Origin: a virus
Length of the DNA: 39,706 nt
Strand: one strand, 5' to 3'
IMG/VR virus record: IMGVR_UViG_3300049847_000168
Location: 1 to 39,706 of that record
Made by a program: the position numbers and the translations under genes. This document shows positions 7,107 through 12,724 of the stretch, piece after piece. Below the pieces are notes generated by a model, which did no database searches, was not told the origin of the DNA, and saw only the letters and a list, made by a program, of their open reading frames with translations. Position 1 is the stretch's first letter. Each line of letters starts with the position of its first letter.

Positions 7107-7641
7107 TCAAAACTCCTTCGCGTGACACAGAATTGGGCTCTGGCCATGCACCCAGGGGCCACCGGGGTCTAATCGGTTCAATCGAATATTCAAAAAACCT
7201 GGAACGACCTGCGGTGCCGGACCAGATTCGACTTCCTAGAGGAGCGGAGCGACGATTTTTCTTGCATCCCCTGATTCTTTTTGGACCGTTTTACATTCTC
7301 TGTCAAGCACTTTTTTTCTATTCTAAGCAAGATTTAACAAATACCTCCCAGCACGGCAACGCAGGTTATAAGAACCGTCTACGGGTATGGATGTTTAGTC
7401 TAACCAGCAACCATCCTACCTCCTCCCTCATCGCTAAGTCTCCTACTCCCAACGCAGGCAAAACACTGAAGCTACATGGCATACATGTGAGCCAAATGTC
7501 TCAAAAGCTATATAGCCTTCAATGGATTTTTTTTGGCTGGAGAGAGACGTGGTATTCCGCAGATCAAGCCCCTGCCCGCGAATCCGGGGTATCCCGGTCT
7601 GTCGCTGACGGAAAGAGGACCCACTTTGAAACGACCTACCT
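7107..7641. other. Non-coding AT-rich island between leftward genes
   Basis: These 535 bp have no gene I can support. The longest open frame (plus strand, 7133-7669) gives an implausible protein. Base composition is clearly more AT-rich than the flanks between about 7250 and 7535. The stretch holds T-tracts at 7256-7260, 7278-7282, 7289-7292 and 7311-7317, spaced close to whole helical turns, and an 8-T tract at 7527-7534. It also has a minus-strand TTGACA at 7306-7301 without a clear -10, and several dyads listed separately. It lies just upstream of the leftward late block, so it probably contains the late promoter, regulator sites or a replication origin. Which of these cannot be decided by eye. 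Confidence 0.6.
7471..7492. promoter_or_regulatory. Inverted repeat, possible operator
   Basis: The arms GCTACATG and CATGTGAGC are complementary except for one extra base (G), separated by GCATA. A second dyad, the perfect 10-bp palindrome GCTATATAGC, lies at 7507-7516, with an 8-T tract from 7527. Closely spaced dyads in a non-coding AT-rich region upstream of a gene block are typical of repressor, activator or origin-binding sites. No protein partner can be assigned. Confidence 0.4.
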
Positions 7642-7656
7642 TTATATGGAGGTCGT
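7631..7656. terminator. Hairpin at the 3' end of the small leftward gene
   Basis: ACGACCT at 7631-7637 pairs with AGGTCGT at 7650-7656, and an inner CC/GG can extend the stem around an AT-rich loop. The stop codon of the leftward gene 7642-7923 lies inside the hairpin. Read leftward, the stem is followed by TTTC, not a full U-run. It may be a weak terminator that ends the short leftward transcript, or a stabilising 3' structure. Confidence 0.35.
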
Positions 7657-7923
7657 GGTCGCATTGTAGTTGTGGTAGATGCGACGACCGAGGCGCAGGC
7701 TGCATCCTGGCTGCCTGACTATGCGATAGACGCCATGATTGGTTGTGATAGTCGTCGATGCAGATTCGCGCCTACGCTCAGCGATAGCCAGCTGCTTGCT
7801 ACGCCAGCGGCTTGGTTGAGCGATAGCGCGGTCATCATCAAGCGACCAACTCATTTGGTGAGTCAGCGCTTCGTTGAACTGGCGGTCGTTGAGCATGCGA
7901 GCACGAGCGTGTTGACGCTTCAT
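7642..7923 (-). CDS. Small basic protein, unknown
   Basis: This frame encodes 93 residues from ATG at 7923, or 84 from an internal ATG (residue 10). The sequence is basic with many Arg and Thr; the start LNDRQFNEALTHQMSWSL and the end VYRIVRQPGCSLRLGRRIY look protein-like. Neither start has a convincing ribosome-binding site, so the gene is uncertain. It follows the 85-residue gene 7941-8198 on the same strand with a 17-base gap and ends in a hairpin. The pair sits between the early promoter region and the AT-rich island, where regulators are common. Confidence 0.4.
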   Translation of the reverse strand: MKRQHARARMLNDRQFNEALTHQMSWSLDDDRAIAQPSRWRSKQLAIAERRRESASTTITTNHGVYRIVRQPGCSLRLGRRIYHNYNATTTSI

Positions 7924-7940
7924 GCTGGCGATACCACTGG

Positions 7941-8198
7941 CTAGTACCTCTCAGGCTTGGCAGCACGCGGCGCCTTGTGAGTACGGACAACTAGCGCAGC
8001 GCGGGAGCGCATGACCGCTTGCTCCCTCCTCCCATAGTGAATTCTGGCTGGCTTGTTGAGTGTAGAGGTTTTGGCGACAGATTTGGTGTTGGTGAGATTC
8101 GACATCCTATCTGGATGCCTTCGCACCATCTCGGCCAGCCATTCTCGCTGCCGTGCCTTCTTGATCGTTCGATCTACAGCAGGATCACGCTTGCCCAT
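7941..8198 (-). CDS. Small very basic protein, unknown
   Basis: This 85-residue protein starts at ATG 8198, with an AGGT site about 9 bases upstream (CAGGTAATCAAC). An in-frame start at 8279 would run through the early promoter region and is less likely. The product opens MGKRDPAVDRTIKKARQREW and stays rich in Lys and Arg throughout, so nucleic-acid binding is plausible. It is transcribed leftward, divergently from the early block that begins at 8317. Divergent placement next to the early promoter is typical of regulatory proteins, but no helix-turn-helix is evident. Confidence 0.45.
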   Translation of the reverse strand: MGKRDPAVDRTIKKARQREWLAEMVRRHPDRMSNLTNTKSVAKTSTLNKPARIHYGRREQAVMRSRAALVVRTHKAPRAAKPERY

Positions 8199-8252
8199 GT
8201 TGATTACCTGCTGAGTGCCGACGAACGGTAGTAAAAAGAGGATGAACGGTCG

Positions 8253-8294
8253 TTGACACGTGTTGTCACGTACTGACATTGAGTTATTCTGACA
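8253..8294 (+). promoter_or_regulatory. Early promoter region with TGACA repeats
   Basis: The 118-bp gap between the divergent genes at 8198 and 8317 has TTGTCA (8263-8268), then 16 bases, then TATTCT (8285-8290), a fair sigma-70-type promoter for the rightward early block. TGACA occurs three times (8254-8258, 8274-8278, 8290-8294), and the first copy forms an inverted repeat with TGTCA (TGACA-CGTGT-TGTCA, 8254-8268). These repeats may be regulator sites overlapping the promoter. The assignment is from consensus match and position only. Confidence 0.5.
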
Positions 8295-8316
8295 TCACAT
8301 CCACCGGAGAGCAAGC

Positions 8317-8517
8317 ATGACTAAGGCAACCACCAAGCACGTAGAGAAGACAATCAAGGCTTTCGTAGACGGCATCGTCAACGCCGACTACGTAGCCAGA
8401 GTCCTGACCGCTGAGCATCGCGCAGCGCTCAGGGAAGCAGACAAAGCGGCGCTGGTGCAGTTGATGAACACGCACTGCCGCTACCAAGTCGATTTCACCC
8501 GGATGGTGGCGCGCTAA
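8317..8517 (+). CDS. First early gene, small helical protein, unknown
   Basis: This 66-residue protein starts at ATG 8317 behind GGAGA 8 bases upstream. The sequence (KHVEKTIKAFVDGIVNADYV, then LTAEHRAALREADKAALVQLM) suggests an all-helical, mildly basic protein. As the first gene after the early promoter it is likely to be among the first expressed on infection, a position often held by host-takeover or anti-defence factors. No family is recognised, so that is positional inference only. Confidence 0.65.
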   Translation: MTKATTKHVEKTIKAFVDGIVNADYVARVLTAEHRAALREADKAALVQLMNTHCRYQVDFTRMVAR

Positions 8518-8558
8518 GCGCCACTTCGACGTAAATCAAAACAACTGAGGAACGAAGC

Positions 8559-8795
8559 ATGAAAGCAACCATCGTTGAGAGGGGCAACGGTCTGCCAAAC
8601 AAGGGCGACCGTGTATGGGACGCCGACTCTGGCGACGTGTATCGCATCGTCAGCCACGGGCGCATCCAGACTGACAGGCTGGACGGCAACTATTACGTAG
8701 CGCAGGTGCGCTGCGTCGGATCGATCCACGACATGAGTGATCGCGCCGTCGACGCGCTGTCTGACTGTGCCGTCGAACTGAGGGACGAAGCATGA
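8559..8795 (+). CDS. Small early protein, unknown
   Basis: This 78-residue protein has a GAGG ribosome-binding site about 8 bases before ATG 8559. The first half, with NKGDRVWDADSGDVYRIVS, reads like a small beta-barrel, SH3- or KOW-like, and the rest is RLDGNYYVAQVRCVGSIHDM and an acidic C-terminus. This is only a pattern impression. The end overlaps the next gene by ATGA. It belongs to the early cassette of unknown genes. Confidence 0.6.
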   Translation: MKATIVERGNGLPNKGDRVWDADSGDVYRIVSHGRIQTDRLDGNYYVAQVRCVGSIHDMSDRAVDALSDCAVELRDEA

Positions 8796-9100
8796 TCAAG
8801 ATTCACACACAGCTGCACGTCGGTATTCACCGCGCCCGAGAAATGAGCGGCGTTGTCTACACGTGCCCGCAACGCAACCCTTCGCCACGTTCCCTGTTGC
8901 TGGCGGTTAAGCGACTCAACGCGATTCGCGCTAGCAACGTGCGCAGTTACGGCACGCTTGGCGCTGGCAGGTCATGGATCACTGTCTACGGCGTGCGCCT
9001 TGCCGACGAGCATGTGGAGACAACGGACGACGCACTGTACGCGCTGCGCGAACTCGGTGAAGAGGCTAGCGAGCGCGAACTAGAAGGGGCTGACGCATGA
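8792..9100 (+). CDS. Small early protein, unknown
   Basis: This 102-residue protein starts inside the stop of the preceding gene (ATGA) and overlaps the following one in the same way. It has a short N-terminal strand region (IHTQLHVGIH), a helix around RSLLLAVKRLNAIRAS, strands with GRSWITVYGVRL, and an acidic helical C-terminus. The alternation of strands and helices suggests a compact alpha/beta fold. No recognised family. Confidence 0.6.
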   Translation: MIKIHTQLHVGIHRAREMSGVVYTCPQRNPSPRSLLLAVKRLNAIRASNVRSYGTLGAGRSWITVYGVRLADEHVETTDDALYALRELGEEASERELEGADA

Positions 9101-9522
9101 ACGTCAAACAACTACTTGCAGATACCGCAAAACAAGTCTCAATCGTGGCCGTACGCGCAGCTGCCGAGATGAACGGCAGTTATTTCTTTAGCGCTGGTGC
9201 AATGCGATTCTTCAAGTCGCGGCTGTCTGATTCAGCATTCTGGAATCATGACAAGACAGTCGCGTACTTCGTGACTAGCGAACAGGGACCGTATGGCGAT
9301 CGCGCTTACAACGTCCGCATGTGGAGAAACGGCACTGGCAACATCTCGACGGTCGGCGAGTTTCAAGCCTACGCCACGCGTCACCAAGCCTTGGCAGCCA
9401 TCTGCGCCATTCTCAGCGCTCGCACGCGATGGCAATCAACCATCTGTGGCAGGACATCACGCCTAAGTTTGTCCAGCTGTACGCCGACTCATTCACCACC
9501 AAGGAACCGAAATGAACACTGA
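9097..9522 (+). CDS. Early protein, unknown, possible C-terminal frameshift
   Basis: As read this protein has 141 residues and opens with a helix (VKQLLADTAKQVSIVAVRAA). The middle, with VAYFVTSEQGPYGDRAYNVRMW, looks like a normal folded protein. The last 35 residues, from about 9418, are Ser/Thr/Arg-rich and unlike the rest. The frame one base back, in contrast, encodes AMAINHLWQDITPKFVQLY and ends at 9515 just before the next gene. Either a one-base error or a real frameshift changes the C-terminus, or a short separate gene (ATG 9429) overlaps here. The start overlaps the previous stop by ATGA. Confidence 0.55.
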   Translation: MNVKQLLADTAKQVSIVAVRAAAEMNGSYFFSAGAMRFFKSRLSDSAFWNHDKTVAYFVTSEQGPYGDRAYNVRMWRNGTGNISTVGEFQAYATRHQALAAICAILSARTRWQSTICGRTSRLSLSSCTPTHSPPRNRNEH

Positions 9523-9793
9523 ATACATGTCCGACACTGAATTACGCTCACAACTAACATATGAGCGTGTTGTCCCTTCTGAAGAAACCAAGCGTGGATG
9601 GTCTGCGATCGCGACAGCCGCCTATTCGCGCGATGACAACTTTACCGGCACCCGGTATTCCGTTTGGTGCGCGCTGCCGGTTGGCTGCGGGATGGAAATG
9701 GGGGCGTACAAGACGCTGCAAGTCAACGCCATCGGCCTAGTGCTGCATTACTGGCTTGGTGATTACACGCCAGCCGTGCGGAGGTATCTGTGA
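9512..9793 (+). CDS. Small early protein with repeated MNTE start module
   Basis: This 93-residue protein has an AAGGA site upstream of ATG 9512. The first 32 bases of the leader and start (9503-9534) are repeated exactly at 10019-10050 ahead of another gene, so the products share MNTEYMS and then diverge. The rest (YSRDDNFTGTRYSVWCALPVG ... LVLHYWLGDY) looks beta-rich. Function is unknown. Confidence 0.6.
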   Translation: MNTEYMSDTELRSQLTYERVVPSEETKRGWSAIATAAYSRDDNFTGTRYSVWCALPVGCGMEMGAYKTLQVNAIGLVLHYWLGDYTPAVRRYL

Positions 9794-10038
9794 TGGCTAC
9801 TTTCCTCGATCACCCCATCACCTTTGAGCACATGGAGTCTGGCTATTGGCACATTCGCGGCTACGGTCCGTGCAATTGGGCGCAGCCGCCATACTGGCCT
9901 TGTAGCGAGGAAACGTTGCGGGCCCATGCGTTTCCAGAAGCGTGTGAGGAATTCATCCGATGCGTTTTGGATTCTCGACCTGATTCATGGAGCGACGCAT
10001 CCACTACGAATGCTTGGAGGAACCGAAATGAACACTGA
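9793..10038 (+). CDS. Small early protein, unknown
   Basis: This 81-residue protein is taken from ATG 9793, which overlaps the previous stop as TGATG; a GTG three bases upstream is an alternative. It is rich in aromatic residues, with MESGYWHIRGYGPCNWAQPP and YWPCSEETLRAHAFPEACEE, and three cysteines at moderate spacing. Its end overlaps the next gene by 11 bases. No family recognised. Confidence 0.55.
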   Translation: MATFLDHPITFEHMESGYWHIRGYGPCNWAQPPYWPCSEETLRAHAFPEACEEFIRCVLDSRPDSWSDASTTNAWRNRNEH

Positions 10039-10228
10039 ATACATGTCCGAACCGGAATTACGATCGACGCTCGCGAAAGAAGAACTGTACTTCGCCGAGT
10101 GCGTGTTTAACAAACGCACCGCGCTGCAAAATGCTGTTGGCATCGGCGATGCCGTGCGCGATCTGCATGAATCACGGCAACGACTGCACGCACTCTTTGA
10201 TGCGATTCGCGAAAGGGAGTCTGCATGA
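10028..10228 (+). CDS. Small helical early protein, repeated start module
   Basis: This 66-residue protein begins with the same leader and first codons as the gene at 9512 (exact 32-bp repeat, 10019-10050) and has a near-perfect GGAGG site 7 bases upstream. The rest (LRSTLAKEELYFAECVFNKR ... DAVRDLHESRQRLHALFDAI) is predicted helical, in contrast to the 9512 product. The frame is also open upstream, but the strong site and the repeat fix the start here. It overlaps the next gene by ATGA. Confidence 0.65.
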   Translation: MNTEYMSEPELRSTLAKEELYFAECVFNKRTALQNAVGIGDAVRDLHESRQRLHALFDAIRERESA

Positions 10229-10482
10229 ACACTGAAAAACCGTTCGATCTAAACGCTTTCATGTACGCCGAAAACGCAGAAACTCGCCGTCAGCTCAATG
10301 CTCGTCCAGCGGCCCAACCTGCACACGGCACTGGCGACCAAGTAACCCTGCGCGACACACCCTTTCGCGGCGTAATCACCATGCGCGAAGGCGCCAAGTA
10401 CCGAGTACACCTCACTCACATTCGCGGCGTGCAGCTGTTACAGCCGATTCGCGTTACGGGAACGAAGGAGGACTTCGAATGA
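10225..10482 (+). CDS. Small early protein, unknown
   Basis: This 85-residue protein starts MNTEKPFDLNAFMYAENAET. It shares MNTE with the two genes at 9512 and 10028, although its leader is otherwise different. The C-terminal half, VTLRDTPFRGVITMREGAKY, then VHLTHIRGVQLLQPIRVTG, looks like a small beta domain. Start and stop both overlap neighbours by four bases. Unknown function. Confidence 0.6.
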   Translation: MNTEKPFDLNAFMYAENAETRRQLNARPAAQPAHGTGDQVTLRDTPFRGVITMREGAKYRVHLTHIRGVQLLQPIRVTGTKEDFE

Positions 10483-10772
10483 TCCGCGACCACGACGGCT
10501 ATTACCGATTTCACGATGACGAGAACAACGTGCCTGCGTGGCCGAAATCAAATCGCAGGATAATCCTGGCGCCCGTGTGGGGACCAGACCCATATGAATC
10601 AGATCACGAAAAAGGCACCCGCCTAGACATTCGCCCACCAGCTGACAGGCTGCGATCGGTGCTGGAATTGAAAAGGCCACAATTTGTTTGGGATCGCGGG
10701 CAAGTAAATCACGCCGTCGAACGCGACCTGCGCGCCATCGACAAACAGTTAGATGAGGAATCGAAGAAATGA
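10479..10772 (+). CDS. Small charged early protein, unknown
   Basis: This 97-residue protein starts MIRDHDGYYRFHDDENNVPAW and is rich in Asp, Arg, Pro and Trp, with a helical C-terminus (VERDLRAIDKQLDEESKK). It is coupled to both neighbours by four-base overlaps, with AGGAGG just upstream of the ATG. The composition does not point to a family. Confidence 0.6.
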   Translation: MIRDHDGYYRFHDDENNVPAWPKSNRRIILAPVWGPDPYESDHEKGTRLDIRPPADRLRSVLELKRPQFVWDRGQVNHAVERDLRAIDKQLDEESKK

Positions 10773-10963
10773 ACCACACCCAAAACGCACGTAGAGCATT
10801 CCAGAGAATGGACCTTGCCGTAAACATCATGTCCGCTCGGCGAGGTTTGTTTATGTCAGGGAAAAAAGATTTGAGAGTTGCTGAAAGCAACCTTGAATCA
10901 GCATGGCGCGCCTTGCGCGTTGCGAATCACTATGCGCGCTTGTTCGATGAGGTGCGGCCATGA
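10769..10963 (+). CDS. Small helical early protein, unknown
   Basis: This 64-residue protein appears all-helical and basic: NARRAFQRMDLAVNIMSARR, KDLRVAESNLESAWRALRVA, NHYARLFDEV. It overlaps the preceding and following genes by ATGA. Small helical basic proteins in early phage regions often bind host proteins or nucleic acid, but this one has no recognised motif. Confidence 0.6.
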   Translation: MNHTQNARRAFQRMDLAVNIMSARRGLFMSGKKDLRVAESNLESAWRALRVANHYARLFDEVRP

Positions 10964-11073
10964 CAGAGCAAACGTTCTACGCGATCCTTTCCGGGATTCT
11001 GGCTGCGGCGGGTGTTGGCCTAACTGTCGCAGGCGCGGTGTTTTTCGCGTGGCAGGTGTGGAGGTCCAGATGA
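10960..11073 (+). CDS. Tiny single-span membrane protein (37 aa)
   Basis: ATG 10960 overlaps the previous TGA and the stop (11071-11073) overlaps the next ATG, so the frame is exactly embedded between coupled genes. The product begins MTEQTFYAILSGIL and continues through a Gly/Ala/Val transmembrane segment (about residues 7-31) to a short basic tail WQVWRSR. The layout (short outside end, one span, positive inside end) suits an inner-membrane peptide. Roles such as superinfection exclusion or a lysis accessory are conceivable but unsupported. Confidence 0.65.
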   Translation: MTEQTFYAILSGILAAAGVGLTVAGAVFFAWQVWRSR

Positions 11074-11537
11074 GCCGATCAAACTACATTGAAGACATCG
11101 ACGAAGCCGCATCAGCGCTATGGCAAGGCGCCGTTGCGCGCGCAGTGCGAGGCAAGCGCGGCCAAGCATTCCTGCGCGAGTTGCTGGCGGAACTGGACGC
11201 CATGCCAAACAAGCGGTTGATTGATATCAAGCTTGAGAATGCGGAGGGCGAACATTGCGCATTCGGCGTGATGTGCGCCAAGCGCGGCATTGACATGCGC
11301 GACGAACACGACGCTGATGATGAAGACGACACGGGCGACATGCCTGACTGGTTAGCAGGCATGTTCAACATTGCGCCATCTCTAGCCGCTGAGATCATGT
11401 TTCAAAACGACGAGATCACCAGCGGACCCAGAGCGCCGTTGGTGGGCTGTTCGCAATTGGGTAGCAGCGAGGATCAAATGCTAGCGATTGACCTTTTCTG
11501 CGGGCTAGGCGGCTGGACCGAGGGGCTGGGGCTATGA
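11070..11537 (+). CDS. Early protein fused to a C5-cytosine methyltransferase start
   Basis: This 155-residue protein has two parts. The first (to about residue 115) looks like a common phage protein type: VRGKRGQAFLRELLAEL, a CAFGV segment, an acidic stretch and NIAPSLAAEIMFQND. The native C-terminus then seems lost. The last 19 residues, MLAIDLFCGLGGWTEGLGL, match motif I of DNA C5-cytosine methyltransferases (AIDLFCG-x-GG), the S-adenosylmethionine-binding start, but the enzyme stops there. The methyltransferase part has its own ATG (11478) and AGGA site. This is a truncated remnant without catalytic motifs, so methylation activity is not expected. Confidence 0.7.
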   Translation: MSRSNYIEDIDEAASALWQGAVARAVRGKRGQAFLRELLAELDAMPNKRLIDIKLENAEGEHCAFGVMCAKRGIDMRDEHDADDEDDTGDMPDWLAGMFNIAPSLAAEIMFQNDEITSGPRAPLVGCSQLGSSEDQMLAIDLFCGLGGWTEGLGL

Positions 11538-11917
11538 GCAAAGAAAACGAAGACACCTCAACTACCAACTTCACCGGCTACAGCTTACAAGCCCGGGTGA
11601 CAACGTCTAATGCGTGCATATCCGTAGGCCCGTTGCATCTGGATGGTGTACTTCGCACGCTCGCATTTCGCGAGCTTCGCGACGCGCTTGGACTGCCAGG
11701 GCTGGAGCGCCACGGGATGTATGACAGTAATGCAAGGCATGAGCTTGTAGGTCTGATGTCTTATGCAACCGCTGAAGCGCTGCGTTGGGCGTTGCATGCA
11801 CAGGACGCGTACGGACACTTAGAAACGCGGCTGATTGAGCACGAAGTTGAGATCAGCACGCGAAAGGTTGTCATTGGCGATTTAAAAGGCAGTGCCAGGT
11901 CGGGGCTATTCCCATGA
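11534..11917 (+). CDS. Early protein, unknown
   Basis: This 127-residue protein overlaps the preceding stop by ATGA. Features are a polar start, SACISVGPLHLDG-like strands, and two helical regions, HELVGLMSYATAEALRWALH (about 70-90) and HLETRLIEHEVEISTRKVVI (about 95-115). It ends GLFP just before the next ATG. The latter half looks like a helical oligomerisation region. No recognised family, and the function is unknown. Confidence 0.6.
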   Translation: MSKENEDTSTTNFTGYSLQARVTTSNACISVGPLHLDGVLRTLAFRELRDALGLPGLERHGMYDSNARHELVGLMSYATAEALRWALHAQDAYGHLETRLIEHEVEISTRKVVIGDLKGSARSGLFP

Positions 11918-12153
11918 GCGACGAAGGCTTTTCGCAATTTTCCAGCGCAGCCCCGCACACCATGAACATCACACCAGAACCCATGTCTGTGAACAAAGAA
12001 CGCCGCAAAGTGGAGTATCAAATGCGTAGACCAATCGATGCATACCAACGCGCACAGCTGCGCAACGGCGCGATCATGATGATGGTGCTAGGCAGTGCGA
12101 TTGTGTGCGTGCTGTCGTTTGCGATGTGGTTTGCTAAGGGGCTGGGGCTATGA
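11914..12153 (+). CDS. Small C-terminal-anchored membrane protein
   Basis: This 79-residue protein has a polar first half with KERRKVEYQMRRPIDAYQRA, then one transmembrane segment (about residues 52-76: AIMMMVLGSAIVCVLSFAM), ending FAKGLGL. The final 16 bases, GGGGCTGGGGCTATGA, are identical to the end of the methyltransferase-remnant gene (11522-11537). Orientation with a basic cytoplasmic side is likely. Possible inner-membrane exclusion or lysis accessory; no family is recognised. Confidence 0.65.
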   Translation: MSDEGFSQFSSAAPHTMNITPEPMSVNKERRKVEYQMRRPIDAYQRAQLRNGAIMMMVLGSAIVCVLSFAMWFAKGLGL

Positions 12154-12470
12154 CGGACGAAGACGAAGGCTACAAGCACGTGCCTATTAAGCGCGTGCCG
12201 CTGACACGGGAACGCCTCGACGAACTGGGATTTAAACCCTGGCGCGCATCTGAATATGGTTTTGTCTGCACCTTCCGTCGCGAGCATGAGCTTCAAGCGT
12301 GGTTGGCGTATGACGAGGACGGCAATCGCATCCCCATCCACTGGCGCGATAGCGGCCTGGAGGCTGACCCGATCACCAGCACGGATGGTGTCATTGCCTA
12401 CGCGCTGAATCGCTGGCCCGGCTGCACACTGTGGGTGGCTTCAAAAAATGAGATGAGGGTGACGGTATGA
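12150..12470 (+). CDS. Small early protein, unknown
   Basis: This 106-residue protein begins MTDEDEGYKHVPIKRVPLTR. The body has LDELGFKPWRASEYGFVCTF and LQAWLAYDEDGNRIPIHW, and near the end the stretch WPGCTLWVASKNEMRVTV. It overlaps neighbours by ATGA at both ends. The aromatic, strand-like content suggests a compact fold. Unknown function. Confidence 0.6.
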   Translation: MTDEDEGYKHVPIKRVPLTRERLDELGFKPWRASEYGFVCTFRREHELQAWLAYDEDGNRIPIHWRDSGLEADPITSTDGVIAYALNRWPGCTLWVASKNEMRVTV

Positions 12471-12724
12471 ACCTAACGTTCGTCGTTTATCAAGGACTAA
12501 CGCTCGAGGTGAAGGCTGGTAATGATCGCGTAGGATTTATTTTCCCTTGGGATTGGCGCTGGGTATACGAACCGATCAGCACGGTCTTTTTTGGCAAAGA
12601 ATTTGCGAAGGCCATAGCAAATAAGCTCGCCGAACTCGATGCGCTGCGCAGACCGCACCCGGACCGCGCCGGCGTGTTCGAGATGATTGCGCCATGGGCG
12701 AAGTCGAAAAACCGTGCGCTATAG
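12467..12724 (+). CDS. Small early protein, unknown
   Basis: This 85-residue protein opens with strands (LTFVVYQGLTLEVKAG), then FIFPWDWRWVYEPIS, and ends in a helix (EFAKAIANKLAELDALRR) followed by a basic tail. It is the last of the small unknown genes before the primase, whose start codon probably lies inside its 3' end. No family recognised. Confidence 0.6.
   Translation: MNLTFVVYQGLTLEVKAGNDRVGFIFPWDWRWVYEPISTVFFGKEFAKAIANKLAELDALRRPHPDRAGVFEMIAPWAKSKNRAL

Noticed and set aside
7170-7196. GGTTCAATCGAAT, similar to a tRNA T-loop
   Set aside because: The flanking bases do not form the T-stem, and no acceptor or anticodon stem could be drawn around it.
7133-7669. 178-codon plus-strand open frame in the island
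   Set aside because: It spans dyads, T-tracts and the AT-rich part, its protein has no folded look, no ribosome-binding site was found, and flanking genes run the other way.
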